From Schistosoma haematobium (lineage: Eukaryota; Platyhelminthes; Trematoda; Strigeidida; Schistosomatidae): a DNA stretch of 64,000 nt. Location: contig NC_067196.1 in assembly GCF_000699445.3 (NCBI RefSeq), positions 60,455,364 to 60,519,363 of the forward strand. The letters run 5' to 3'. The notes beneath the pieces were generated by a model that saw only the letters and a program-made list of their open reading frames with translations, searched no databases and was not told where the DNA came from. A program made the translations under genes and the position numbers. This document shows, in pieces, positions 12,612 through 22,828 of this stretch. Each line of letters begins with the position of its first letter. Position 1 is the first letter of the stretch.

Positions 12612-12800
12612 TCAACAGGAAACTTTGGACCCGAGTTTCATACTATTAGGCACTCGTCAGCAAGGTGTGCCTATAGTCTTAAGGAAACTGGTGTTTCCTG
12701 ACGGATTCGATCCCGTTTTACACAGTTTCACAGTCAGAGAGGTTACCACTGATCTATCAGAGATATCACCACCCAGTGATCAATCAGTTGTCAACTAAAT
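12612..12800 (-). mobile_element. Family C hammerhead SINE (minus, 3'-shortened)
   Basis: Reading the minus strand: the terminal GATCAATC...CCACCC module shared with the other family C copies, a tRNA-like head (A box degraded, B box complement GATTCGATCCCG near 12703), then the ribozyme. It ends at about 12612, so the CCTCCAACCACC tail of longer copies is missing. Confidence 0.75.
12622..12666 (-). ncRNA. Hammerhead motif, family C (core intact)
   Basis: On the minus strand: ACCTTG, core CTGACGA, stem II GTGC/GTAT closing through two G-U pairs, core GAAA, then a segment ending in cleavage triplet GTC and CAAAGT, which pairs with ACCTTG except at one position. Core residues are complete; stems are weakened. 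Confidence 0.65.
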
Positions 12801-12984
12801 ACATGAATGTGAATAAAAATTTTCAAACCGAGTGTAACATAGTTTTTTTTAATCATAAAATGACTTCAATCGTTAAACCATAGAAAATAAAACTTTTCAA
12901 AAAACATCCAAATTAAATAGTCATTGTATACTGATTAGTGAATACCTACAAAATGGAGACATTAAATCTCAGTGTATAATGCAT

Positions 12985-13624
12985 AACTAACTAATGGCGA
13001 AACTCTGGAAGACGTAGAATCCTTCACATACCTGGGAAGCTTCATCGATGAACAAGGAGGTTCAGATGCAGATGTAAAGGCGAGGATTGGCAAAGTAAGA
13101 GCTGCATTCCTATAATTGAAGAACATATGGAACTTAAAACAACTTTCAACCAAGATCAAAGTCACAATCTTCAATACGAATGTCAAGGCAGTTCTACTGG
13201 AGAACTACAACAACCATCATCAAGAAGGTACAAGTATTTATAAATGGTTGTCTACGCAAGATACTCAACATCCATTGGTCGGATACTATCAGCAACAACC
13301 TTCTCTGGAAGAGAACAAACCAGCTTCCAGCTGAAGAAGAAATTAGGAAAAGATGATGGAAATGGATAGGACATACATTACGCAAATCATTAAACTACAT
13401 CGTGAGGCAAGCCCTAACTTGAACTACTGAAGGGAAGCGGAAAGGAGGAAGGCCGAAGAACACATTACTCCGGGAAATAGAAGCAGATATGAAAAATATG
13501 AATAAGAACTGGAAAGAGCTGGAAAGGATTGCCCAGGACAGGGCTGGATGGAGAATGCTGGTGAGAGGCCTATGCTCCTTCACGAGGAGTAACAAGCGTA
13601 AGTAAGTAAGTAAGTAAGTAAGTA
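12985..13624 (+). pseudogene. RTE-like retrotransposon 3' end with (TAAG)n tail
   Basis: 5'-truncated plus-strand copy of the family at 4.48 kb, here the part after the RT catalytic site. It reads LEDVESFTYLGSFIDEQGG and ADVKARIGKVRAAFL, then [20 protein letters not shown], and after frameshifts the C-terminal region with WIG-like, EGKRK-like and [15 protein letters not shown] text to about 13590. It ends in TAAG tandem repeats (about 13597-13623), the short-tandem-repeat tail expected of RTE-clade elements. Several stops and frameshifts; not functional. Confidence 0.85.
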
Positions 13625-14330
13625 TAAAGCTAATCAAGCAAAAAGTCAGGCAGTAATATGGATGAGGTATGTGTTATATTATAAATTAAGTGAAGTTGGA
13701 AATTAGACCTATTGAGTTTGAAATAAATGATATAAGTATATCTTATACATAACGAGATCTTAACTTAGTTAGTATTTTCTCGAGTGTAATGTATTGAAGC
13801 AATAACGAATGAGTATTTTCTATTAGGTATTGTTCAAATTTTTTTTAAATTTGAAAAATGGAAGGTATATTTATCTGGTTCATAAATTCTGTTTATTAAA
13901 AATGAAACCAATCAAAATTATATCTACTTTGTACTATTTTGTCGTAAGTGATGAAGTTATTTCTGTTTTATTTAAAGGTTACTTGTTAATTTATTATGAA
14001 TAACTGGAGTGTTAGTACATGTTGAATGGCCAGTTAATACGATGATGCAGATGATTTTTTAAAATAACTTTTCGTGAATGATCATTACTTTACGTTAAAA
14101 CTAGATTTTTGGACAAAGTCAACAGTTTTATAATCTCAGTTGAGAGAAATATCAAAGCTAAAAGGTGTACTGTACTGATATACGTAGATGCTGATATGAA
14201 TACTTTATATTTCACAAAAATCATAATGGAAGAAAATCATCTGATCAGATTCTATTGGTTTACATGTTCACTATCAATTAATTTGTGCGTCATTTTAATA
14301 CAATCCTGTTAATGTCATCTTCAATGTTTT
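13625..14330. other. AT-rich spacer
   Basis: Nothing recognised. Confidence 0.5.
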
Positions 14331-14449
14331 TTTTAATTTTCGCTAGGTATATCATATCAAACATAATCAATCACTTCAATTCATTCCATCTGTGAATATT
14401 ACATTTCACAGAGAAATTCTCATTACATTTAACATGCAATAACACAATT

Positions 14450-14453
<4 letters not shown>

Positions 14454-14497
<44 letters not shown>
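14454..14497. repeat. (AT)n microsatellite
   Basis: An AT dinucleotide run. The inverted partner near 22690-22706 has a short mixed CA/TA run at the same place. Confidence 0.95.
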
Positions 14498-14498
<1 letters not shown>

Positions 14499-14540
14499 TC
14501 TGATATCTTGAATTGTCATACATTGGATCTAATCAAAGAA

Positions 14541-14973
14541 GAAAATTGTCAGTCACAATTGATTGATCACTGGGTGGTGATCAATCTCATATGTGTCAAG
14601 TCCTTATCAGTGCACATCGAATGCTATCGACCGAGTTACAATGTGGCCACCCGTCAAAGTGACTTGACACTGCGTGCACTATGTTGAGAATAGATGGTTG
14701 TTGGAGGTAGTCGACAGGAAACTTTGGACCCAAGTTTCGTGCTACTTGGGACTCGTCAACAAGGTGTACCTGTAATATTGAGGGAACTGGTGCTCCCTAA
14801 CGGATTTGTTCCCGTTTGACACAGTTTCACAGTCAGAGACATTACCACTGAGCTCTCTAAACAGCGACCGACCTCCTGTAGGACTGAGATGTAATCACAA
14901 TTGATTGATCACTAGGTGGTGACCAATGTCATGTGTGTCAAGTCCTTATTGGTGCAGATCGAAAGTTGTCAGT
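14541..14973 (-). mobile_element. Family C hammerhead SINE with TSD and terminal direct repeats
   Basis: A 407-base insertion (14554-14960) lies between GAAAATTGTCAGT (14541-14553) and GAAAGTTGTCAGT (14961-14973), a 13-base target duplication with one difference. The uninterrupted site exists in the inverted copy near 22.63 kb. On the minus strand the element has the tRNA-like head (A box GAGCTCAGTGGTAATG) and a decayed hammerhead (TTGACGA for CTGACGA, stem II GTCC/GCAC). The first and last ~66 bases (14554-14619, 14896-14961) are direct repeats about 88% identical, so the insertion is 1.2 times a 342-base unit. This fits reverse transcription of a circular or multimeric RNA. Confidence 0.85.
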
Positions 14974-15125
14974 AATTGTAAACATTTGAAATGAAATGTT
15001 TAAAATTCTACTTTGAAATATATAGTTCATTGATTAAACGGATGGAAAAGAAAATGAATGATAATACTGAATACAACAAATTCACTGAACACTAGAAATA
15101 TTGAACATGACTGTTTATTAGTCAG

Positions 15126-15379
15126 TAAACTTATTAAACTTCAGCGTAATATTAGATTCTTTTTATAGAATACAGAATAGGTAAAACTGGGAAAATTCTA
15201 TTAAAATTTATTTTAAAGAATTAGTGATGTTATCAGAGAGAAATAAGTGAAAAAGATTCACTTGACAATATACTAATGATAAATTTTTTAAAAAAAAGAG
15301 AATAGTGAAGCATAATATATCTTGAATACTATTCATAGAAATTGTTTTGCTTTTCAAATACTGATAAGTCTTGCTAATT
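15126..15379. other. AT-rich spacer
   Basis: Nothing recognised. Confidence 0.4.
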
Positions 15380-15770
15380 CAGCGCTATATTCGGTTCCTA
15401 AGCTATTCTCGTAACCCTCCCCCCCAAGCTAGAACTACACAGAGACTTAAACACGAGAGAATAGGCTCGAAATATACGAGAAGCACTTTACTCCAAAGAT
15501 TCGTTTCAGTACAGAAACTATAGGGATTTTATAATATTTTAGATGTCCTTGGGTTTCCCGAAATTTCTGGAATGCTACTAAACATAGTAGCAGTATGGTA
15601 ATCAGCTAATCAGATACTCCACATGTGACTTTTCACTTTCTTGATGCTTCTGGTTCAACTTCTAGTGAATGCTGATTGGATAAAATGCTTCTTAGTGTTT
15701 CCTGAGCCTTTCTTGTCTTTTGCGAGTTTTCTGGATCACTCCAACAAATACTTCAATAAATCACTTTATA
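15380..15770 (-). repeat. Dispersed repeat, copy 2
   Basis: Reverse-oriented relative of 10690-11050. It ends right beside the 5' target duplication of the hammerhead element at 15783, so that element inserted at or near its edge. No coding content. Confidence 0.4.
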
Positions 15771-15772
15771 AT

Positions 15773-16140
15773 ATAGTGATTATCCATCTTTGCTTGAAAA
15801 ACATGTGACTAAAGGCTATAACGAGGCAATCCGCACAGAATGCATATATGCCAACATGAGACTGATCAACTGCAGTCCTAAATAACAATGGGAAGATAAA
15901 AGTAAAACAACACCATGTTTATATAAGTTCACCCCATTGCACAAGCAGGTAGCTATCAGGACTCAGTAGCTAAGTAGATAACGCAATGGCGTTTGAAACG
16001 AACGGTACTGGGAACGAGTCCCAGAGTGAACATTAGTTCTGGGATGCAGATACACCCAGCTGACGAGTACCAAATAGGACGAAACGCGCGTACTGGATTC
16101 CACTGCTAGCCACTATCTATCTTTGCTTAAATAGTGATTA
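15773..16140 (+). mobile_element. Family A (Sm-alpha-like) hammerhead SINE, full length, perfect TSD
   Basis: A 348-base element (15783-16130) flanked by the perfect 10-base duplication ATAGTGATTA (15773-15782, 16131-16140). Order: a short 3'-end motif (TCCATCTTTGCTT), the head with GCATATATGCCAACATGAG and GCAGTCCTAAATAACAATGG, an A-box-like GTAGCTAAGTAGATAACGC, a B-box-like GGGAACGAGTCCC, the hammerhead, and the 3' flank ending in TATCTATCTTTGCTT. The same ~15-base motif at both ends means the copy is slightly longer than one unit, again fitting a circular or tandem template. This is the best-delimited element of its family here. Confidence 0.88.
16056..16096 (+). ncRNA. Hammerhead motif, family A (core intact)
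   Basis: CCAG, core CTGACGA (16060-16066), stem II GTAC/GGAC around CAAATA (one mismatched pair), GAAA (16081-16084), CGCGC, cleavage triplet GTA, then CTGG pairing with CCAG. The arrangement is that of the Sm-alpha hammerhead. The GTA triplet (NUH rule) is allowed but less usual than GTC. Confidence 0.75.
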
Positions 16141-16461
16141 GTTATCTTGAGTGATTAATACTTAGATTTTGATCTTATAGGCAAAATGAAACTTCCTTAG
16201 TAACAACATATTTTTGATACTATTTATAAACTCTTGATTTATCAACCAGAGCTAAAATAGAGTGCATGACACTCGAATACTTTTCTACTAATCATTACAT
16301 AAATTGATTTTCAAAGAAAACTATACAGTTAATTATTTGATTTTTTTCTTTCAATGTCATCAGATAAATCCTGTAACATCAATAGAACAATGTTATCTAA
16401 CAGAACTATCTACCTGATACATTACATATTAATGAACAGAACTAAATAAAAACTATTCATA

Positions 16462-17012
16462 TATTTGAAATCACGAGCCAATTGGAGTTAGACCGCCATG
16501 GAGAACCCTAAAGCACTGGACGGCCGTTTCGTCCTAGCATGGGCTCCTCAGCAATGCGCATCCACGATCCCGCCCCCCGCAAGACTCGAACCTAGGACAT
16601 ATCAGTCTAGCGTGCGAGTGCCTAACCATTAGACCACTGAACCGGCCGGCGTCCATCGGTGTTAATGTCTAACTCCAACCAACCCACGAAGCTGTGCCAC
16701 CGTACACCATTGTCTTCAGTGAGTTGATATCTCACAACAGACCTGGTTGAACTCCACTGGTAACGGCTTCTCACTAGAACTCCAGGAAATGCCCCTTGAA
16801 GTCAGTCACTAGTGAGCAGATGATTATTATTAGAAGGGGTTTTGTGGAGATTTTTAGAAATTTCAATAGTTGCTGAGGTGTTCCGTACTAAGATCAAACA
16901 GTCGTCCAGTACTTCCATGTTTTCCATGGTGGTCTAGGTTCAATTGACTCATGGTTTCAACTATTGAAATTTCTAAAAAAAATCTCCACAAAACCCCTTC
17001 TAATAAAAACTT
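16462..17012. mobile_element. Family B hammerhead SINE, long form with foldback
   Basis: The minus-strand copy (16462 to about 16800) has tail, hammerhead, B box (complement GACTCGAACCTAGG near 16574), A box and the long 5' leader also seen at 11.2 kb. It runs into a second structure in which 16829-16878 and 16953-17007 are near-perfect inverted repeats (~45 bases, e.g. AGAAGGGGTTTTGTGGAGAT and its complement) around a plus-strand ribozyme remnant. The whole could fold into nested hairpins. Confidence 0.75.
16512..16557 (-). ncRNA. Hammerhead motif, family B (core intact)
   Basis: Minus strand: GCATTG, core CTGAGGA, stem II GCCC/GGAC (one mismatch), GAAA, CGGCCGTC (self-complementary minimal stem III with GTC cleavage triplet), then CAGTGC pairing with GCATTG through one G-U. 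Confidence 0.65.
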
Positions 17013-18504
17013 TTTATACTTTGTTATTTGAAACCAAATAACAAATATCTTCATGTGTTTGATGCCTCATGATTTTTTATTATTAATGCATTTATGTACA
17101 TATATATATGATTAGAGATTAGAAAAAGGGTATTTTAGATAGGTGTTGAATAGAGTACAAAATGATAATAAAGAAATCTATTTACGTTTTTTTCAATATT
17201 TGTTCCAATATACTTTTCCTACATAGAAGTAAAACACCTTACAAGTAAGTTGTTTATGAATTGACAATTATATTTGGCCTAAATTGTTCATTCTCATCAT
17301 CAATAATATCAGTAATAATAATAATAATAATAATACTAGTAGTTGTATCATTAGTAATCAGTAAAATGTATATCAAACGAATAAAGAAATACATCTAAGT
17401 ATATATATATATATATATGCTATGTACTATGTACTATAGAACCCTTCTATTTCTCCTATTCCATCTACGCTTTATTTGACTAAACAATTAAGAGTGAGTA
17501 AATGAATATATGTAGATATAGTTGTATATATCTCCTATCTAATTTATTGTCCTTCTTTATATTCACTTTTATTTCCTTATAAATAAATAACAGAAAAAAT
17601 TAATTTCATTACTGATTGGATTATTTCTACCCTCCACCCCACCTATTCCTCATCATTGTCCGGACATAAAACAAAAATATAGTAAAAGATTCTAAAATAC
17701 AAAAAAAATGAGAAAAAAAACAAACACTTAACGACTCATAACAATACTATCTGTTTCAGTAATAATAATAAATTGAATTGATTTTTATCTTACATGACCA
17801 TCTTATAGTTTGTTTGTACGTTTGTGTGTGTGTGTGTGAATATAGGGAAGAGACCGAAAATGGAAATATTGTTTTTGAAAAAATCTGTATCCTGGACCTT
17901 TAATTTCATATGTATATGAATGTATATCTACTTATGAACAAATGAAGAGATGATGGAAACACAAAACAGAGTCTCATCATCACTTGACATTAGAAACAAT
18001 AAGTCCACCTAAAACTGTTATTGTTATGATGATTATCATTATTATTATTATTATTATTATTAACAGTAATATTAATGACTATAATAATGAGAAAGAGCAC
18101 ATGTATTCTCAATTGGGAAAGAGAATGAAAGGATATTTTCTTTGCTTTTTTGGCAACAATAAAAAAAACACTAAAAAACACAACAACAACATATACCACA
18201 CTCACATCTCAGTCATTTTATTCTATTCTGTTAATTCTTGATATTTCTAGTATATAGGTGTATACATGTGTGTATGTTGTATACTTTTGAGTATATATCT
18301 ATATGTATCTTAATGTATTTGTATAAAAGTTGACTCGTTTATTTACATGTATATTTACATTAAATTTTGTGTATAAATTATTATAAGCTAAAATTGTTAT
18401 TTGATGAGAATAATTTTCCCTTTTATACTTATCACATTTTGATTTGAGTTTAATCCCCTGTGTTATTTTGTTTTCATTTCATATTACTTTATTTTGTTTA
18501 AATG
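17013..18504. other. AT-rich spacer with microsatellites
   Basis: Contains TAA runs (about 17311-17334), an AT run (17399-17419), a GT run near 17821 and a TTA run (about 18036-18062). Open frames crossing these are low complexity. No gene seen. Confidence 0.6.
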
Positions 18505-18718
18505 AAATTCACTACAGTCAGTCAGTCAGCTACAACGTAGGACCAGGCACATATGTGCATCGGTCCAGGTTGCCATACCGCATCAGCACAACAAGATGAA
18601 CACCGGATTCATAGCAGTGGTTAGGTTAAAGGTAGTAATATGTAAGAGAAAGATTGCATATAGAGATATAGTACAAGAAGAAAGAATTGGTTCGTAGAAA
18701 GAAAGATATGAAGTGATT

Positions 18719-20539
18719 TTAATCTCTTAGTTTAAGGGAAGACAGGGAGTGTATACACCGACGCCATTGTGATCGATTCTGAGCCATGTCACCAAGAGTC
18801 TCCAACCATTGGTTACGATAGTCACGCGGACCCCAACCAAGTAGTCTGCATCTACCAACATGGCTCAGACTAGAAGTTAGTGACTTCAAGCATTGATGCC
18901 ACTTTTTGATTTGGCCGCCCCTAACTTTCTTCCAACCACTTCCAATACCGGATAGCATTGCACGTCGTGGTAATCGGTGTTCAGGCATACGTAACACGTG
19001 GCCCAACCATCTCATTCGATGAAGATTCATAACCTCATCAACAGATTTACCATCATTCCCTAATACCCTGCGTCTAACCTCACTATTACTTACCCGGTGA
19101 TCCCAGCAGATGCCAGCAATATTTCTAAGGCATCTGTGGTCAAATACTAATAGCTTACGAGTGTCTTCTACTCTTAATGGCCATGTTTCGCTGCCGTAAA
19201 TTAAAACAGAACGGACTGCCGCGCAGTATACTCGTCTTTTTATTGATAGACGGATATCTCGCCTTCGCCATAGGTGACGTAAGTTGGCGAAAGCCAAACG
19301 AGCTTTTCGAATCAGTGCTGAGATTTCGTTTGATACCAGCCCATTAGGGCTGATCAGACTTCCAAGATAAGTGAAGTTGTCGACGCGTTCGACTACTTCA
19401 CTCCCTATCCTTAGTTCAGGTGTTAACGCAGACCAGTCCTGAAGCAACAACTTGCATTTAGAGGGAGAGAAGCGCATTCCAAACATCCTGGCATTGTTGC
19501 TCAGTGCTACCAGAAGACTCTGCATTTTGTCAGCGTCTTCACCAGACAGGACTATATCATCTGCGTATTCTAAGTCGGTAAGTGAACCTCCTGGTAGGAG
19601 ATCAATACCCGAGAATTCAGTCGACGAGAATGTTATTTCCATCAGTCGGTCTATGATGAAGTTAAACAGAAATGGAGAAAGTGGACAGCCTTGACGGACA
19701 CCACTTGAGGTTGCAAAAGTAGATGACAGTTCGCCATAAGCCCTGACTCGACTAGTAGTGTTCGAGTAAAGAGCCTTTACAAGGTTTATGTACTTCTAAG
19801 GTACACCTTTCAATGACAGACACTGCCATAGAATCTCGCGGTCTACAGAGCCAAATGCTGCTTTTAAGTCAAGAAAGATCACCATTGTCGGACGCCGATA
19901 AGTATGCCTGTGTTCTAGAACCTGACGAATGGTGAATATGTGGTCGATGCAGCCACGACCAGGTCTAAAGCCAGCTTGATTCTCTCGTGTTTGCAGTTCA
20001 CGAGTCTTAGTTAGGCGTCTGATAATTATCGAGGCTAGTATTTTAGATACTATATTAGTTAAACTAATCCCTCTGTGGTTATCACAGGATGATTTTGACC
20101 CTTTCTTATGTATTGGGACGATAAGTGATTGTGACCAGTCAGATGGGATTACGTCTAACTCCCAGATCTTAGCTAAAATATTAGTCAACCTAATCGCTAA
20201 AATTGGACCACCATCCTTAAAGACCTCTGGAGCCAATCCATCTGGACCAGCTGCCTTTCCTCGTTTCAGATTAACTATAGCCTTTTGAACTTCAGCAAGA
20301 GTCGGGAGACCTACTTCAATGTTCCATTCAGGCTGTTTGTGAATGATGGGTAGTTGTAGAGTAGCCAAAGGCCAGATGAACTGCTCCTTAAAATGTTCCG
20401 CCCATCGTTCTAAACGTCTAAACTGGGAACAGATAAGAGTGTCATCTTTTTCTGACATAGTCTCACTCACACTTGAATTATTAATTCCAATTTCTTTTAT
20501 TGGTCTGTAGAGCTGTCTTGTGTTCCCTATAGCCGCCAC
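18719..20539 (-). CDS. Retrotransposon reverse transcriptase region
   Basis: RT and C-terminal part of the 3.93 kb element. From 20539: LKRGKAAGPDGLAPEVFK (RT entry), VPIHKKGSKSSCDNHRGISL, QAGFRPGRGCIDHIF, FLDLKAAFGSVDRE (first catalytic Asp; canonical FDSVDR is FGSVDR here). A TAG at 19796 interrupts it after LKGVP; the frame then reads on, with GVRQGCPLSPFLFN near 19690 and LEYADDIVL near 19550 (YADD catalytic box intact). The C-terminal third holds NFTYLGS, LLYGSETW-like and RRWLGHVLRMPEHRLPRR-like text and ends at 18719. With the stop and the substitution it is probably dead. Confidence 0.85.
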
Positions 20540-20548
20540 CTATTCCAT

Positions 20549-20900
20549 CTATTTGGCTTTCATTGCCCACCACTTCTCACGGTCATTCCTTAGACTTTTG
20601 CCTAACCTAGATCTGATTTGTTTTCGCTCTTCATCGTGTTCAGAGCCTGATGGGATGAGTTTACGAGAATCCATCAATGCAATAGACTTAGAGGAAATCC
20701 ATTGGTGTTTTGTAACACTTTGGTTTAAGTCACTAACAGATGTCACTGCTATCTCCACAGCTGATTGTATATTTTTACAAGCAACATCTGGGTCAGCCTC
20801 GTTTTCAGAACTACCTAAGTGTGACCTCAGTTGTTCCTGGAACCTACTTTTGGTTTCCTCGCTACTCAGTTCGGTTCTAATGGGTCTTTTTACTGTGGCT
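20549..20900 (-). CDS. Retrotransposon linker segment
   Basis: Continuation of the element's polyprotein after the frameshift at ~20900. It starts at KATVKRPIRTELSS-like text, runs through a charged region and ends at REKWWAMKAK. A TAG codon at 20549 and a second TAG three codons later separate it from the RT part; both replace sense codons of an otherwise continuous frame. It joins the endonuclease to the RT and has no motif of its own. Confidence 0.75.
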
Positions 20901-22107
20901 TTTTGCGTCCAGTGAGGCGCAAGCAGATGCGTGCCCGTATTAGGGCGTGGTCGGAGTCCAAGCAGGTACTCCAAAATGAGCGACAATCTTGTACCGACCC
21001 TCTCCAACGATGACTGATGGCAATATGGTCTATTTGAGTCCATCGCTGGTTTGGTGCAGGCGGTCGCCACGTTAGACGATGTCTCTCCTTATGCTTAAAA
21101 TTTGTGTTTGCTAAAAATAAACGATTGTCTGAGCACAGTTGCAGCAGACGATCACCATTATCTGTTCGTTGTGCCGGAATACTAAAATGCCCACATAAAT
21201 GCCTTTCTGTTTGGTTTAAGCTACCTATCTGAGCATTAAAGTCACCCCCTATGAGTACTATGTCTGAGCGTTTAGCTTTCTGAAGAAGTTCAGACAGCTT
21301 TCTGTAAAATTCATCTTTCACATCATCTGAGCTGCAGTCAGTGGGAGCGTAGGCAGAAACGACGAAAAGGCAACGACGTGTATCCCTATCATTCCGAGTT
21401 CTTACGGAGCCGTTTAACCGAACAGCAAATAGACGACTGTTGACGGGGATCCACTCTAGCAGTGCTTGTTCCGCCCTCATGCTTAGTGCTATGCCTACAC
21501 CTGCCAGTCCACGAGAACTGGCCATCGGGTCACCAGATACACGTAGGGTGTATCTCGTTGGCTCTCCGTTTTGCCGAGGTGAGGTCAAGTGAATGACCAC
21601 ACTGGAATCCTGTATGCGTGTTTCGGAGACACAGCATACATCAATGGAAAGAGACTCTAGGGTTTTAGCCAAGGAAGCCTGCTGACCGATTTGACATAGA
21701 GTGCGTACGTTGAAAGCTCCAATGTGTAGTTTGGAGCGAGGTTTCAGTAGACCTGGGACAGAGTTTTGAGCACTAGAATCGTTGGCTATGGTGACACTTG
21801 AGGAGGAAGCCGAAGGAGGAAGTTTAGGGTTGAAAGTCGATGTAGGAAGAATAATAAGAATTGAAGAGGAAGGTTGATTATGAATACAATGGTCTTGGGT
21901 GCTGTTAGAGGTATGAGGGCGGTTATCACTTCCCGGTTGCCCACACCGTGGAAGGGTTCTTCTGGAGGTACCTGAAAAGGAAATTGGATTAGAGGCGGTC
22001 TCAGTGACCTGAGAGCGTGACCGCAGTGCCCAAGGGACAACTGCTTGTGGCCGGTCGCGCACGGCCTTTTCGTGGGAGGTTTTTGACGTGTTAGTTCCGT
22101 TCTTCAA
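20890..22107 (-). CDS. Retrotransposon endonuclease region (405 codons)
   Basis: N-terminal part of the polyprotein of the 18.5-22.4 kb element. Residues ~130-400 form an AP-like endonuclease: GAFNVRTL (substrate contact), CVSETRIQD (catalytic Glu), SAYAPTDCSS, LIGGDFNAQIG (catalytic Asp/Asn), WRPPAPNQRWTQIDHI, and the terminal SDHALI with the catalytic His. This enzyme nicks target DNA for target-primed reverse transcription. The frame ends prematurely at 20890, where an A run (~20900) has lost one base; the linker and RT follow in another frame. The first ~120 residues are Ser/Pro-rich and unassigned. The upstream 22091-22321 frame is probably the true N-terminal continuation, broken near 22100. 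Confidence 0.85.
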   Translation of the reverse strand: MKNGTNTSKTSHEKAVRDRPQAVVPWALRSRSQVTETASNPISFSGTSRRTLPRCGQPGSDNRPHTSNSTQDHCIHNQPSSSILIILPTSTFNPKLPPSASSSSVTIANDSSAQNSVPGLLKPRSKLHIGAFNVRTLCQIGQQASLAKTLESLSIDVCCVSETRIQDSSVVIHLTSPRQNGEPTRYTLRVSGDPMASSRGLAGVGIALSMRAEQALLEWIPVNSRLFAVRLNGSVRTRNDRDTRRCLFVVSAYAPTDCSSDDVKDEFYRKLSELLQKAKRSDIVLIGGDFNAQIGSLNQTERHLCGHFSIPAQRTDNGDRLLQLCSDNRLFLANTNFKHKERHRLTWRPPAPNQRWTQIDHIAISHRWRGSVQDCRSFWSTCLDSDHALIRARICLRLTGRKKPQ

Positions 22108-22484
22108 AGGGCCTTACCGCCGGAGACGGAAATCCGTGAGGTAAGGTGAGGTGCGCATTTTTAGGGTCGACCTTTTCTAACCCCACCTCTCCTTGTGGGA
22201 AGGCAGCATCGCTGTCATGCTGGTTGTCTGAAGGAAACACCTTACTGCTGTCACACCTCTGTACAGTCAGCAGTACGACTTCGCCTTCGGACCTTGGGTT
22301 TGTTGCTTTTAGTCTTACCACTCTTCAACCGACCTGTCTGACATGGTAGGACCTTGAGGAACGGTTGTTCCAGCCAGTATAGCTCGGTTGCTTCATCACG
22401 ATAGGCAAGCCCGACCACCACGTCAAGGTAGCAACAACGGTCGGGAAATCCACTACAGATAATAAGTAATTCATTAATGATACT

Positions 22485-22828
22485 ATATGAGATTATCTAT
22501 AATGTACAATGAATTTGTTTTATTCAGTATTATCATTCAATTTCTTTTGCATTCGTTTAATCAATGAACTGTATATTTCAAAGTAGAATTTTAATTAAAC
22601 ATTTCATTTCAAATGTTTACAAATACTGACAACTTTCTTCTTTGATTTATATCCAATGTATGACAATTCAAGATATCAGATGAAATACACACACATATAT
22701 ATATAGTGAAATTGTGTTATTGCATGTTAAATGTAATGAGAATTTCACTGTGAAATGTAATGTTCACAGATGGAATGAATGGAAGTGATTGGCCATGTTT
22801 GATATGATATACCTAGTGAACATTGAAA
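22485..22828 (-). repeat. Inverted partner of the 14.34-15.13 kb repeat
   Basis: Reverse complement of 14337-15125 without the hammerhead insertion. It shows the intact site GACAACTTTC near 22630. Close to the 5' end of the RTE-like element but outside its target duplication. Confidence 0.8.

Larger units (their letters stand above)
14337..15125 (+). repeat. Repeat with an inverted partner at 22.5-22.8 kb
   Basis: Flanks on both sides of the 14554-14960 insertion are the reverse complement of 22485-22828. Shared landmarks include GTATATCATATCAAACAT, the AT microsatellite, ATTGTCATACATTGGAT, and beyond the insertion GAAATGAAATGTTTAAA and the GAATGATAATACTGAAT stretch. The 22 kb copy lacks the insertion and thus serves as an empty site. 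No coding potential. Confidence 0.8.
18505..22458 (-). mobile_element. RTE-like non-LTR retrotransposon, near full length
   Basis: Element body 18518-22445 (3.93 kb), transcribed on the minus strand. Flanking 13-base sequences AAATTCACTACAG (18505-18517) and AAATCCACTACAG (22446-22458) differ at one position and are read as the target duplication. The 3' end carries a short TGAC tandem tail. The gene order endonuclease then RT, absence of poly(A), the short-repeat tail and the ~3.9 kb length match the RTE clade and schistosome SR2/SjR2-type elements. The assignment to SR2 is by memory of family traits, not by search. It is inactive: one frameshift and three in-frame stops interrupt the reading frame. 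Confidence 0.88.

Noticed and set aside
17984..18241. Ile/Asn-rich overlapping frames on both strands
   Set aside because: They arise from the TTA repeat and flanking A/T runs.
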